Shown here: in pieces, positions 1 through 8,071 of the stretch
Layout of the letters: the number at the start of each line of letters is the position of its first letter
Numbering within the stretch: position 1 is the first letter of the stretch
DNA from: Pseudomonas nabeulensis
GTDB taxonomy: Bacteria > Pseudomonadota > Gammaproteobacteria > Pseudomonadales > Pseudomonadaceae
Assembly: GCF_004682045.1 (NCBI RefSeq)
Contig: NZ_QUZT01000060.1
Coordinates: 1 to 43,256, forward strand
Length of the DNA: 43,256 nt
Direction: 5' to 3'
Position numbers and translations under genes: made by a program
The notes under the pieces: generated by a model
The model's input: only the letters and a program-made list of their open reading frames with translations
What the model was told of the DNA's origin: nothing
The model's database searches: none

Positions 1-52
1 CGGTGGCTACTTCGCCGTCTTCTTCTTTGTCGAATTCGTCCCAGCTCAGCAT
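1..52 (-). CDS. nrdB: Start of a minus-strand gene, probably ribonucleotide reductase beta subunit (partial)
   Basis: Only the first 17 codons are inside the window. They read MLSWDEFDKEEDGEVAT from an ATG whose complement is at 50-52. From memory this matches the N-terminus of pseudomonad class Ia ribonucleotide reductase beta subunit (NrdB), which carries the diferric-tyrosyl radical needed for dNTP synthesis. No catalytic residue can be seen in so short a piece, so the call rests on N-terminal resemblance alone. The gene runs off the left edge. No nrdA is found upstream within this window, which is unusual if the call is right, since nrdA normally precedes nrdB closely. Confidence 0.55.
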   Translation of the reverse strand, partial: MLSWDEFDKEEDGEVAT

Positions 53-492
53 GACGTGTCGTCTCCTGCGTGAGGGCTCAAAGGTGCCCGTGTGAAACCG
101 GATGGTTGGGTGTTCACACGGCCCTGAGGCCGCGGTGGATCTTAAGGAATCGTTTCTTGCAACAGCTCGCGCAGGCATTAAACGGAAATTGCGTAACGGG
201 TGCTCTGCTTGAGGCTGAGGGGCGGAGCGGTAGGTGCTTGCTCCAGCAGGGGCCTCAGGTCTGGCTCTTCGTCCCAGTGTAAAGGGATATTGCAGGCCCG
301 ATTTACCCGCGCATTGTAGGGGAAAAAAATGGGTTTGTGTTGGGGCGGATGGTCACGGTGGGCGGCCAGAATGGTATGTTTTTCGGCCAGAGTGCGGGTT
401 TATAAGGCTTTGCTGGGGTTGGATTTTTTTGACGGGTGGTGGGCGGGGTTTTGTGGCTGGGGGAGGAGGGTGGGTGTGGCTGCCGCCGTTTT

Positions 493-514
493 CGCGAGCA
501 AGCCCGCTCCCACA
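493..514. repeat. Single REP half-element
   Basis: The sequence CGAGCAAGCCCGCTCCCACA at 495-514 resembles the third REP group described in P. fluorescens (a GGGAGC...GCTTGC core). Unlike the other REP elements in this window it has no inverted partner, so it is a solitary copy, probably not a mobile REPIN. Confidence 0.6.
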
Positions 515-548
515 TTTGGATTGGGGGGTGCAAGGAGGTGGGTGCTTT

Positions 549-572
549 GCCGCAAGAACGATTTCTTGCGGC
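549..572. terminator. Hairpin downstream of the DUF2790 gene
   Basis: GCCGCAAGAA (549-558) pairs perfectly with TTCTTGCGGC (563-572) across a four-base loop. It begins 36 bases beyond the DUF2790 stop codon. There is no strong T-run on either strand, so it is either a weak terminator or a 3'-end stabilising structure. Confidence 0.4.
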
Positions 573-608
573 GAGTAAGGTCAGGTCTGGTTTTAATTAA
601 CGAAGTTG

Positions 609-878
609 TTATCCGTTAGAGCAACCATTACCCATGACATGGTAGTTAAGAATATGACGCTGACCTTGCGAGTCTTCATATTCCATCTTAACCGGTACAA
701 CTTCGCACACTTCTGGAATAGTGCTCATGGACAATACTTTGGCTACGTCCAAGTGGGTGCTGTAAGTGTAATCCTCAACAATCGGGGCGTTCTGGCCAGC
801 TACGTCAGTCGGGGCTTCGTCGGCCAGGGCGGCGGTGGCGCACAAGCTGCTGAGGGCCATAACTACTAAAGCTTTCAT
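609..878 (-). CDS. DUF2790 family small periplasmic protein
   Basis: An 89-residue protein starting MKALVVMALSS, with an N-terminal signal peptide and a likely cleavage after ALA (about residue 19). The mature part is about 70 residues with two cysteines (VCEVV and the GNGCSNG tail), compatible with a disulfide. It looks like the Pseudomonas family DUF2790, small exported proteins of unknown function often present in several paralogues per genome. The start at 878 was chosen because the signal peptide begins there; a longer frame to 914 adds a non-signal extension. The ribosome-binding site is weak (AGAG). It is divergent from acsA and stands alone. Confidence 0.75.
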   Translation of the reverse strand: MKALVVMALSSLCATAALADEAPTDVAGQNAPIVEDYTYSTHLDVAKVLSMSTIPEVCEVVPVKMEYEDSQGQRHILNYHVMGNGCSNG

Positions 879-1275
879 TTCTCTATTTACCTTATTTAGG
901 TCGAGTGGGGTCACGGGGCCCTTGTGAGGCCGCGTGTGTAACTTAGGATTGGAAAGTTCGGATTAACGTTGCCTTCGTGGGGGCTGTTGCGTTGTTAATC
1001 ACAGTGTCGTGTTGACGGGGTTGATTTTAGGCCTCTGGGTTATATTCATATACCCGTGCTTTTGATAAACACTTTTGGCGGTTTTTGTAACAATCCCGTG
1101 GTAAAGGTTTTTTCACACAGCAAGCAAAGCGCCGCAGCCCGCGGGCTAGAGCCGCAAACGGGCATGCCAGGGCAAAATGTAGGGGCTTGTTACTACCATC
1201 GTCGAATGGTTCTATGGGGACGCCCCGGCTACAACAGGGCATACAAAAACAACTATTGTCACCGAGGTAAGAAAG
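879..1275. other. Divergent intergenic region between the DUF2790 gene and acsA
   Basis: About 400 bases with no gene. It must hold both the leftward promoter of the DUF2790 gene and the rightward promoter and leader of acsA. An imperfect inverted repeat (GGGTTATATTCATATACCC) lies at 1037-1055. A GGGG-ACG-CCCC hairpin lies about 50 bases before the acsA start. An A-rich motif, AAAAACAA, at 1245-1252 fits the Hfq/Crc target consensus AANAANAA. I could not assign a -35/-10 pair with standard spacing. Confidence 0.5.
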
Positions 1276-3231
1276 ATGAGTGCGGCTTCCCTGTACCCCG
1301 TTCGTCCCGAAGTAGCAGCCAATACGCTGACCGACGAGGCGACCTACAAGGCCATGTACCAGCAGTCGGTGGTCAACCCCGACGGTTTCTGGCGTGAACA
1401 AGCCAAGCGCCTTGACTGGGTCAAGCCTTTCACCGCAGTCAAGCAAACCTCGTTCGACGATCACCATGTCGACATCAAGTGGTTTGCCGATGGCACCTTG
1501 AACGTTTCCTACAACTGCCTGGACCGTCACCTCGCCGAACGTGGCGACCAGGCGGCCATCATCTGGGAAGGCGATGACCCTTCCGAAAGCCGCACCATCA
1601 CCTACCGCGAGCTGCATGAAGAAGTCTGCAAGTTCGCCAACGCCCTGCGTGGTCAGGATGTGCACCGTGGCGACGTGGTGACTATCTATATGCCGATGAT
1701 CCCCGAAGCTGTGGTCGCCATGCTGGCGTGTACCCGCATCGGTGCGATTCACTCCGTGGTGTTTGGCGGTTTCTCGCCGGAGGCACTGGCCGGTCGCATC
1801 ATCGACTGTCGGTCGAAGGTGGTGATCACGGCGGACGAAGGCATCCGCGCGGGTAAGAAAATTCCGCTGAAGGCCAACGTCGACGACGCGCTGACCAACC
1901 CGGAAACCAACAGCATCCAGAAAGTCATCGTGTGCAAGCGCACCAATGGCAACATCAAGTGGAACCAGCATCGCGACATCTGGTACGAAGACCTGATGAA
2001 AGTGGCGGGCACTGTCTGCGCACCTAAAGAGATGGGCGCCGAAGAAGCGCTGTTCATCCTTTATACCTCCGGCTCCACCGGCAAGCCCAAGGGCGTGCAG
2101 CACACCACTGGCGGCTACCTGCTCTACGCGGCGCTGACCCACGAGCGCGTGTTTGACTACCGCCCAGGCGAAATCTACTGGTGCACCGCCGACGTCGGTT
2201 GGGTCACCGGCCACACTTACATCGTCTACGGCCCGCTGGCCAATGGTGCGACCACGCTGCTGTTCGAAGGCGTGCCGAACTACCCGGATATCACCCGGGT
2301 GGCGAAGATCGTCGACAAGCACAAGGTCAATATCCTCTACACCGCGCCGACCGCCATTCGCGCCATGATGGCTTCCGGCACCGCCGCGTGCGAAGGCGCT
2401 GATGGCAGCAGCCTGCGCCTGCTGGGTTCGGTGGGTGAGCCGATCAACCCGGAAGCGTGGGACTGGTACTACAAGAATGTGGGCCAATCCCGTTGCCCGA
2501 TTGTCGACACCTGGTGGCAGACCGAAACCGGCGGCAACATGATGAGCCCGCTGCCAGGCGCCCATGCGCTCAAACCAGGTTCGGCGGCGCGGCCGTTCTT
2601 CGGTGTGGTGCCGGCGCTGGTGGACAACCTGGGTAACCTGATCGAAGGTGCGGCCGAAGGTAACCTGGTGATCCTCGATTCGTGGCCAGGCCAGGCGCGT
2701 ACCCTGTACGGCGACCATGATCGCTTCGTCGACACTTACTTCAAAACCTTCCGTGGCATGTACTTCACCGGTGACGGCGCGCGTCGTGACGAGGATGGCT
2801 ACTACTGGATCACCGGCCGTGTGGACGACGTGTTGAACGTGTCCGGCCACCGCATGGGCACTGCCGAGATCGAGAGCGCCATGGTGGCCCACCCTAAAGT
2901 CGCGGAAGCGGCGGTGGTCGGTGTGCCCCATGACATCAAGGGGCAGGGCATCTATGTGTATGTCACCCTCAAAAATGGCGAAGAGCCGAACGAAGCGCTG
3001 CGCCTGGAGCTGAAAAACTGGGTGCGCAAGGAGATCGGGCCGATTGCTTCGCCGGATGTGATCCAGTGGGCGCCGGGCTTGCCGAAGACCCGTTCGGGGA
3101 AAATCATGCGCCGCATTCTGCGCAAGATCGCCACGGCTGAGTATGACGGGCTGGGGGATATCTCCACCCTGGCTGACCCAGGGGTGGTGGCGCATTTGAT
3201 TGAGACGCACAAGACCATGAACGTCGCGTAA
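1276..3231 (+). CDS. acsA: Acetyl-coenzyme A synthetase
   Basis: A 651-residue AMP-forming acetate:CoA ligase, the standard length for Acs. It activates acetate to acetyl-AMP and then acetyl-CoA in the cytoplasm, for growth on acetate and for scavenging. Visible motifs are the P-loop-like YTSGSTGKPKGVQH (about residues 263-276), the A5-type motif DTWWQTETG, the hinge motif TGRVDDVLNVSGHR, and the C-terminal PKTRSGKIMRR. In that last motif Lys609 is the residue acetylated to inactivate the enzyme in other bacteria. The ATG at 1276 follows GAGGTAAGAAAG, a good ribosome-binding site. The gene is monocistronic, ending at a strong terminator. A candidate Crc/Hfq site lies just upstream, which would fit carbon catabolite control. 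Confidence 0.97.
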   Translation: MSAASLYPVRPEVAANTLTDEATYKAMYQQSVVNPDGFWREQAKRLDWVKPFTAVKQTSFDDHHVDIKWFADGTLNVSYNCLDRHLAERGDQAAIIWEGDDPSESRTITYRELHEEVCKFANALRGQDVHRGDVVTIYMPMIPEAVVAMLACTRIGAIHSVVFGGFSPEALAGRIIDCRSKVVITADEGIRAGKKIPLKANVDDALTNPETNSIQKVIVCKRTNGNIKWNQHRDIWYEDLMKVAGTVCAPKEMGAEEALFILYTSGSTGKPKGVQHTTGGYLLYAALTHERVFDYRPGEIYWCTADVGWVTGHTYIVYGPLANGATTLLFEGVPNYPDITRVAKIVDKHKVNILYTAPTAIRAMMASGTAACEGADGSSLRLLGSVGEPINPEAWDWYYKNVGQSRCPIVDTWWQTETGGNMMSPLPGAHALKPGSAARPFFGVVPALVDNLGNLIEGAAEGNLVILDSWPGQARTLYGDHDRFVDTYFKTFRGMYFTGDGARRDEDGYYWITGRVDDVLNVSGHRMGTAEIESAMVAHPKVAEAAVVGVPHDIKGQGIYVYVTLKNGEEPNEALRLELKNWVRKEIGPIASPDVIQWAPGLPKTRSGKIMRRILRKIATAEYDGLGDISTLADPGVVAHLIETHKTMNVA

Positions 3232-3250
3232 AGCGCATTGATGAGGCCAA

Positions 3251-3285
3251 AGCCCTGCCCGGTGCAAACCGGGCAGGGCTTTTTT
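3251..3285 (+). terminator. Rho-independent terminator of acsA
   Basis: A 13-bp perfect stem, AGCCCTGCCCGGT/ACCGGGCAGGGCT, with a GCAA tetraloop, followed by six T. It starts 19 bases after the acsA stop codon. Confidence 0.95.
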
Positions 3286-3313
3286 ATGGGTTCTGGAAGC
3301 CAGTGGAGATCAG

Positions 3314-3402
3314 TGTGGGAGGGGGCTTGCCCCCGATGGCAGTGTGTCAGCCAGCACAGGTGTGCCTGATGTACCGCTATCGGGGGCAAGCCCCCTCCCA
3401 CA
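3314..3402. repeat. REPIN (inverted REP pair), group I type
   Basis: Two inverted copies of TGTGGGAGGGGGCTTGCC, each followed by CCCGAT, separated by a spacer. This is the SBW25 group I REPIN design. It lies between the acsA terminator and the aot promoter region. Confidence 0.95.
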
Positions 3403-3880
3403 TGGGACCTGCGCCAGTTCAATAAATATCGGTTTCTCTTGTGGGAGGTTTCTGAATGTTACCGCTGTTCATAAATGTGTAACCCTGCGCCCAATCATGA
3501 GGCAATGTGCTACACCCGCGCCCCGAAAAAGCCCATTCCAGACCCTTCCAGAAATAAGATTAAACGCCAGACTTGCCGTCCCAGAAGGGTTTGCGAATAA
3601 TAGGCCCGCAATTTGCAGCATCAACAGGTTTAATATCTTTTGTCTCTGCATAAAATTCAGAGACTGTCAATGTGCTGGACCCGCTATCTCAGTGCTTCTG
3701 TAAATTGTTGTCGCATTGAGGAAATATCGGCTTCCGGCCTGTCGTTAGAATGCCGATCACTCGCTCGTCGTCGCAGGTTTAATCTGTGTAGGACGCAGCA
3801 CCGCTATTCGGTTTCACCTTCGCCGCATCGTGGGCCATGGCTCATACTGCTGTTTTGCCCTATACCGATGGAGTCCCAAG
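3403..3880. promoter_or_regulatory. Upstream region of aotJ with candidate operators
   Basis: About 480 bases without a gene. A perfect 7-bp inverted repeat, GTCTCTG (3642-3648)/CAGAGAC (3658-3664), has a 9-base AT-rich centre. An ArgR-like half-site follows at 3709-3724. The 156 bases between it and the aotJ start leave room for the promoter and a leader. No -10/-35 pair stood out. Confidence 0.45.
3709..3724 (+). promoter_or_regulatory. Candidate ArgR half-site before aotJ
   Basis: TGTCGC, then eight bases, then AA matches the published P. aeruginosa ArgR half-site TGTCGC(N8)AA. A second TGTCG-containing run lies 31 bases further on (3740-3744) but lacks the AA. ArgR is known to activate the aot operon in P. 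aeruginosa, which supports the site; the match itself is short. Confidence 0.4.
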
Positions 3881-4666
3881 ATGAAGAAACTCGTGCTGTT
3901 GGGCGCCCTGGCGCTGTCCGTGCTGTCCATGCAGGCTTTCGCTGAAGGCAAGCCTCTGAAAATTGGTATCGAAGCGGCTTACCCTCCGTTTGCCTCCAAG
4001 GCGCCGGATGGCAGCATCGTCGGTTTTGACTACGACATCGGTAACGCCCTGTGCGAAGAGATGAAGGTCAAATGTACGTGGGTCGAGCAAGAGTTCGACG
4101 GCCTGATCCCAGCGCTGAAAGTGCGCAAGATCGACGCGATCCTGTCGTCTATGTCCATCACCGACGACCGCAAGAAGTCCGTGGACTTCACCAACCGCTA
4201 CTACCTGACTCCAGCGCGCCTGGTGTTGAAGGAAGGCACCACTGTCAGCGACAGCCTGGATGAATTGAAAGGCAAGAAGATCGGCGTGCAGCGCGGTTCG
4301 ATCCACGACCGTTTCGCCAAGGAAGTCCTGGCACCTAAAGGCGCCACTGTCGTGCCTTACAGCTCGCAGAACGAAATCTACCTGGACGTGGAAGCCGGTC
4401 GCCTCGACGGCACCGTGGCGGACGCCACCCTGTTGCAGGAAGGTTTCCTCGACACTCCAGCGGGCAAAGGCTACGCGTTCACCGGCCCGTCCTTCACCGA
4501 CATCAAATACTTCGGCGACGGCGTAGGCATCGCGGTACGTAAAGGCGACAAGGAAAACCTGGACCGCATCAACGCTGCCATCGCTGCGATTCGCGCCAAT
4601 GGCAAGTACAAAGCAATCCAGGACAAGTACTTCAACTTCGACATTTACGGTCCAGAAACCAAGTAA
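3881..4666 (+). CDS. aotJ: Arginine/ornithine ABC transporter, periplasmic binding protein
   Basis: A 261-residue solute-binding protein of the lysine/arginine/ornithine/histidine (HisJ/ArgT) family. A signal peptide, MKKLVLLGALALSVLSM, is followed by a likely cleavage after AFA near residue 20. Family hallmarks include KIGIEAAYPPF near the mature N-terminus, GFDYDIGNALC, and the segment ILSSMSITDDRKK. It would capture arginine/ornithine in the periplasm for AotQMP. The ATG at 3881 starts the signal peptide; an in-frame start at 3830 would put a non-signal extension in front. It is first in aotJQMOP-argR and is separated from aotQ by a hairpin, a common arrangement that keeps the binding protein in excess. 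Confidence 0.93.
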   Translation: MKKLVLLGALALSVLSMQAFAEGKPLKIGIEAAYPPFASKAPDGSIVGFDYDIGNALCEEMKVKCTWVEQEFDGLIPALKVRKIDAILSSMSITDDRKKSVDFTNRYYLTPARLVLKEGTTVSDSLDELKGKKIGVQRGSIHDRFAKEVLAPKGATVVPYSSQNEIYLDVEAGRLDGTVADATLLQEGFLDTPAGKGYAFTGPSFTDIKYFGDGVGIAVRKGDKENLDRINAAIAAIRANGKYKAIQDKYFNFDIYGPETK

Positions 4667-4688
4667 ATCGTCGCAGCTGTCTGTCCTG

Positions 4689-4731
4689 AATGGCGCAAGC
4701 AACAGAATTCCTGCGGTTTGCGCCATTTTTT
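4689..4731 (+). terminator. Terminator-like hairpin between aotJ and aotQ
   Basis: AATGGCGCAA (4689-4698) pairs perfectly with TTGCGCCATT (4718-4727), followed by a T-run to 4731. It is 22 bases after the aotJ stop. It probably allows partial read-through, so that more binding protein than permease is made. Confidence 0.75.
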
Positions 4732-4757
4732 CATCCCCCTTTTCGAGGACCTGAATC

Positions 4758-5447
4758 ATGTTGAAAGGCTACGGGGCCGTTATCCTCGATGGCGCATGGT
4801 TGACGCTTCAGCTCGCCTTGTCGTCCATGGCCTTGGCCATTGTTCTGGGTCTGATCGGGGTCGCGCTACGCCTGTCGCCGGTGCGCTGGTTGGCCTGGCT
4901 GGGCGACTTGTATTCCACAGTGATCCGCGGGATCCCTGACCTGGTGCTGATCCTGCTGATTTTCTACGGCGGGCAGGACCTGCTTAACCGCGTCGCGCCG
5001 ATGCTCGGCTACGACGACTATATCGACTTGAACCCCTTGGCCGCCGGTATCGGCACCCTGGGTTTCATCTTTGGCGCCTACCTCTCGGAAACCTTCCGTG
5101 GCGCCTTCATGGCCATTCCCAAGGGCCAGGCCGAGGCCGGCCTTGCGTATGGCATGAGCAGTTTTCAGGTGTTTTTCCGGGTGATGGTGCCGCAGATGAT
5201 TCGTCTGGCGATCCCCGGTTTTACCAATAACTGGCTGGTCCTCACCAAGGCGACGGCGCTGATTTCGGTGGTGGGCCTGCAAGACATGATGTTCAAGGCC
5301 AAGCAGGCGGCAGACGCCACCCGCGAACCTTTTACCTTCTTCCTCGCAGTGGCGGCGATGTACCTGGTGATCACCAGCGTGTCGTTGCTGGCCTTGCGTC
5401 ATCTTGAGAAGCGCTACTCGGTAGGCGTAAGGGCGGCTGATCTATGA
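4758..5447 (+). CDS. aotQ: Arginine/ornithine ABC transporter permease
   Basis: A 229-residue inner-membrane permease of the HisQ/ArtQ type (binding-protein-dependent transport system inner membrane component). It has several hydrophobic segments and the cytoplasmic EAA loop (GQAEAGLAYGMSSFQ, about residues 123-137) that contacts the ATPase. The C-terminal half has TKATALISVVGLQDMM, typical of polar amino acid permeases. It partners with AotM to form the heterodimeric channel. The stop overlaps the aotM start by four bases (ATGA), so the two are translationally coupled. Confidence 0.92.
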   Translation: MLKGYGAVILDGAWLTLQLALSSMALAIVLGLIGVALRLSPVRWLAWLGDLYSTVIRGIPDLVLILLIFYGGQDLLNRVAPMLGYDDYIDLNPLAAGIGTLGFIFGAYLSETFRGAFMAIPKGQAEAGLAYGMSSFQVFFRVMVPQMIRLAIPGFTNNWLVLTKATALISVVGLQDMMFKAKQAADATREPFTFFLAVAAMYLVITSVSLLALRHLEKRYSVGVRAADL

Positions 5448-6142
5448 TCTTCGACTACAACGTCATCTGGGAATCCATGCCGCTGTACCTTGGCGGCCTG
5501 CTGACCACCCTGAAATTGCTCGCCATCTCGTTGTTCTTCGGTCTGCTTGCCGCCTTGCCCTTGGGTTTGATGCGTGTGTCCAAGCAGCCAATCGTCAACG
5601 GCGCGGCCTGGCTCTACACCTATGTGATTCGCGGCACGCCGATGCTGGTGCAGCTGTTCTTGATCTACTACGGGTTGGCCCAGTTCGAAGCGGTACGTGA
5701 AAGCTTCTTGTGGCCGCTGCTGTCCAGCGCCACGTTCTGTGCGTGCCTGGCGTTTGCGATCAACACCAGCGCCTACACCGCCGAGATCATTGCCGGCAGC
5801 CTCAAGGCCACGCCCAATGGCGAGATCGAAGCGGCCAAGGCCATGGGCATGTCGCGGGCCACGCTGTATCGCCGCATTCTGCTGCCGTCGGCCCTGCGCC
5901 GGGCGCTGCCGCAGTACAGCAACGAAGTGATCATGATGTTGCAGACCACCAGTCTGGCGTCCATCGTCACCCTGATCGACATCACCGGTGCCGCGCGCAC
6001 CGTGAACGCCCAGTTTTACCTGCCGTTCGAAGCCTATATCACCGCGGGTGTGTTCTACCTGTGCCTGACCTTCATCCTGGTGCGCCTGTTCAAGTTGGCC
6101 GAGCGCCGCTGGCTGAGCTACCTGGCTCCACGGAAGCATTGA
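5444..6142 (+). CDS. aotM: Arginine/ornithine ABC transporter permease
   Basis: A 232-residue HisM-type permease, paralogous to AotQ. The EAA loop is visible as NGEIEAAKAMGMSRATLY (about residues 126-143), and the conserved YVIRGTPMLVQLFLIYYG lies near residues 60-78. It forms the second half of the membrane channel for arginine/ornithine uptake. The start overlaps the aotQ stop, and aotO begins two bases after its own stop, showing tight operon packing. Confidence 0.92.
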   Translation: MIFDYNVIWESMPLYLGGLLTTLKLLAISLFFGLLAALPLGLMRVSKQPIVNGAAWLYTYVIRGTPMLVQLFLIYYGLAQFEAVRESFLWPLLSSATFCACLAFAINTSAYTAEIIAGSLKATPNGEIEAAKAMGMSRATLYRRILLPSALRRALPQYSNEVIMMLQTTSLASIVTLIDITGAARTVNAQFYLPFEAYITAGVFYLCLTFILVRLFKLAERRWLSYLAPRKH

Positions 6143-6143
6143 T

Positions 6144-7256
6144 ATGGAACGTATCGATCACCTGTTGCCCTGGGGTCACCTGGGCTGCGAACGCCAGCTG
6201 AGCGTGTTCCGTTTCGGCAAGGGCGAACGCAAGGCGTATATCCAGGCCAGCCTGCACGCCGATGAGTTGCCGGGCATGCGCGCCGCCTGGGAGCTGAAAA
6301 AGCGCCTCGCCGAGCTTGAAGAACAAGGCGCCCTCAACGGCGTGATCGAGCTGGTGCCGGTGGCCAACCCGATGGGGTTGGGCCAGTTGCTGCAAGGCAG
6401 CCACCAGGGGCGTTTCGAGATTGGCAGCGGCAAGAATTTCAACCGCGATTTTGTTGAGTTGAGCGAGCCGGTTGCGGCGCTGCTCGATGGCAAGCTGGGG
6501 GATGATCCCCATGCCAATGTGCGCCTGATTCGCCAGGCGATGAGCGATGCACTGCAAGCACTGCCTGAACCTGCGAGCCAACTGCAAGGCATGCAACGTA
6601 TCCTGCTCAGCCATGCCTGCACCGCCGATGTGGTGCTGGACCTGCATTGCGATGCAGAAGCCGCGCTGCATATGTACGCGTTGCCGCAGCATTGGCCGCA
6701 GTGGCGTTCGCTGTCCGCGCACTTGAATGTGAAGGTCGGCCTGCTGGCGGAAGATTCCGGCGGCAGCTCGTTTGATGAAGCTTGCTCGCTGCCATGGTTG
6801 CGCTTGTCTCGCACGTTCCCCGAGGCGCAGATTCCATTGGCGTGCCTGGCGACGACGCTGGAGTTGGGCGGCCAGGCCGATACCGGCCGCGATGAGGCGA
6901 TCTTCCACGCCGAAGGCATTCTCGCGTTCCTGGCCGAGCAAGGCCTGATCAAGGGCGAATGGCCCGCGCCGCAACACGAACCCTGCGAAGGCGTGCCCTT
7001 CGAAGGCACCGAATTGCTCTTCGCACCCCACGCCGGGGTGATCAGTTACCTGCGTAAAGCCGGTGACTGGGTAGAAGCCGGCGAACCGATTTTTGAAGTG
7101 ATTGACCCCCTGGAAGACCGCGTGAGCATCATCCGCGCCGGCACTTCCGGGGTGTTGTTTGCCGTTGAACGGCTACGTTATGCCCAAGCGGGTTTCTGGC
7201 TGGCCAAGGTGGCGGGGCGCGAAGCGCTGCGTCACGGGCGCTTGCTCAACGACTGA
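6144..7256 (+). CDS. aotO: AstE/AspA-family protein of the arginine uptake operon
   Basis: A 370-residue protein of the succinylglutamate desuccinylase/aspartoacylase (M14-like) family. In P. aeruginosa the corresponding gene, aotO, was reported as not needed for uptake and its function is open. The sequence keeps a full metallo-deacylase signature: His38 and Glu41 in LHADE, a second zinc ligand His168 in LDLHCD, and a likely general-base Glu240 in TLELGG. The same elements occur in AstE of this window (His59/Glu62, His151, Glu215). The last ~80 residues form a barrel-like domain (GDWVEAGEPIFEV) seen in this branch. It sits between permease and ATPase genes. I infer an active zinc deacylase/amidohydrolase; the substrate is unknown. 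Confidence 0.85.
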   Translation: MERIDHLLPWGHLGCERQLSVFRFGKGERKAYIQASLHADELPGMRAAWELKKRLAELEEQGALNGVIELVPVANPMGLGQLLQGSHQGRFEIGSGKNFNRDFVELSEPVAALLDGKLGDDPHANVRLIRQAMSDALQALPEPASQLQGMQRILLSHACTADVVLDLHCDAEAALHMYALPQHWPQWRSLSAHLNVKVGLLAEDSGGSSFDEACSLPWLRLSRTFPEAQIPLACLATTLELGGQADTGRDEAIFHAEGILAFLAEQGLIKGEWPAPQHEPCEGVPFEGTELLFAPHAGVISYLRKAGDWVEAGEPIFEVIDPLEDRVSIIRAGTSGVLFAVERLRYAQAGFWLAKVAGREALRHGRLLND

Positions 7257-7283
7257 CCACCTGTTTTTGTGAGAACCGACCGC

Positions 7284-8048
7284 ATGTACAAACTTGAAGT
7301 CCAAGACCTGCATAAACGCTATGGCAGTCATGAAGTGCTCAAAGGCGTGTCCCTGGCCGCCGCGGCCGGTGATGTGATCAGCATCATCGGTTCCAGTGGT
7401 TCGGGCAAAAGTACCTTTTTGCGCTGCATCAACCTGCTGGAGCAACCCCACGCCGGCAAGATTCTGCTCAACAACGAAGAGCTGAAACTGGTAGCGGGCA
7501 AGGACGGCGCCATGAAGGCCGCCGACCCTAAACAGCTGCAACGCATGCGTTCACGCCTGTCGATGGTGTTCCAGCATTTCAACCTGTGGTCCCACATGAC
7601 TGCGCTGGAAAATGTGATGGAAGCCCCGGTGCATGTGCTGGGTGTGTCGAAGAAAGAAGCTCGTGAAAAGGCCGAGCACTACCTGGCCAAGGTCGGCGTG
7701 GGCCATCGTAAGGATGCGTTCCCGGGCCACATGTCCGGTGGTGAGCAGCAGCGCGTGGCAATCGCCCGTGCCCTGGCCATGGAGCCTGAGGTGATGCTGT
7801 TCGACGAGCCCACCTCGGCACTCGACCCGGAGCTGGTGGGCGAAGTGCTCAAGGTGATGCAGGACCTGGCCCAGGAAGGCCGCACCATGGTGGTGGTCAC
7901 CCATGAAATGGGCTTTGCCCGTGAAGTGTCGAACCAGTTGGTGTTCTTGCACAAAGGTATCGTTGAAGAGCGCGGCAACCCGCGGGAAGTGTTGGTGAAC
8001 CCGCAGTCGGAGCGCCTTCAGCAGTTCCTTTCCGGCAGCTTGAAATAA
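7284..8048 (+). CDS. aotP: Arginine/ornithine ABC transporter ATP-binding protein
   Basis: A 254-residue HisP-type ATPase. Walker A is GSSGSGKST (about residues 38-46), the ABC signature is MSGGEQQRVA (about residues 151-160), and Walker B is VMLFDEPTSALD. The H-loop is VTHEMGFA. It energises import through AotQM. The ATG at 7284 gives the family-typical start MYKLEVQDLHKRYG; a GTG at 7269 would add five residues. It is the last transporter gene, and a REPIN separates it from argR. Confidence 0.93.
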   Translation: MYKLEVQDLHKRYGSHEVLKGVSLAAAAGDVISIIGSSGSGKSTFLRCINLLEQPHAGKILLNNEELKLVAGKDGAMKAADPKQLQRMRSRLSMVFQHFNLWSHMTALENVMEAPVHVLGVSKKEAREKAEHYLAKVGVGHRKDAFPGHMSGGEQQRVAIARALAMEPEVMLFDEPTSALDPELVGEVLKVMQDLAQEGRTMVVVTHEMGFAREVSNQLVFLHKGIVEERGNPREVLVNPQSERLQQFLSGSLK

Positions 8049-8071
8049 TATCTTTGTGAATGAGTAACCCC

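Larger units (their letters stand above)
53..608. other. 556-base gap between the partial nrdB-like gene and the DUF2790 gene
   Basis: No convincing gene is seen; the overlapping short frames here lack ribosome-binding sites and recognisable sequence. The gap should hold the promoter and leader of the leftward partial gene. It contains a single REP-like half element at 493-514 and a hairpin at 549-572. I looked for NrdR-box-like palindromes, expected before nrd genes, and did not find a convincing one. Confidence 0.6.

Noticed and set aside
234..578. Overlapping short frames upstream of the DUF2790 gene
   Set aside because: Trp/Gly/Cys-rich translations from GGG-rich DNA, no ribosome-binding sites, and one overlaps a REP half-element.
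1011..1053. TTGACG and TATATT as an acsA promoter
   Set aside because: The spacing of 23 bases is too long for a sigma-70 promoter.
1027..3267. Long open frame of 746 codons antisense to acsA
   Set aside because: It mirrors acsA codons, as expected with high GC at third positions; its translation is rich in His/Arg/Gln with no recognisable domain or ribosome-binding site.
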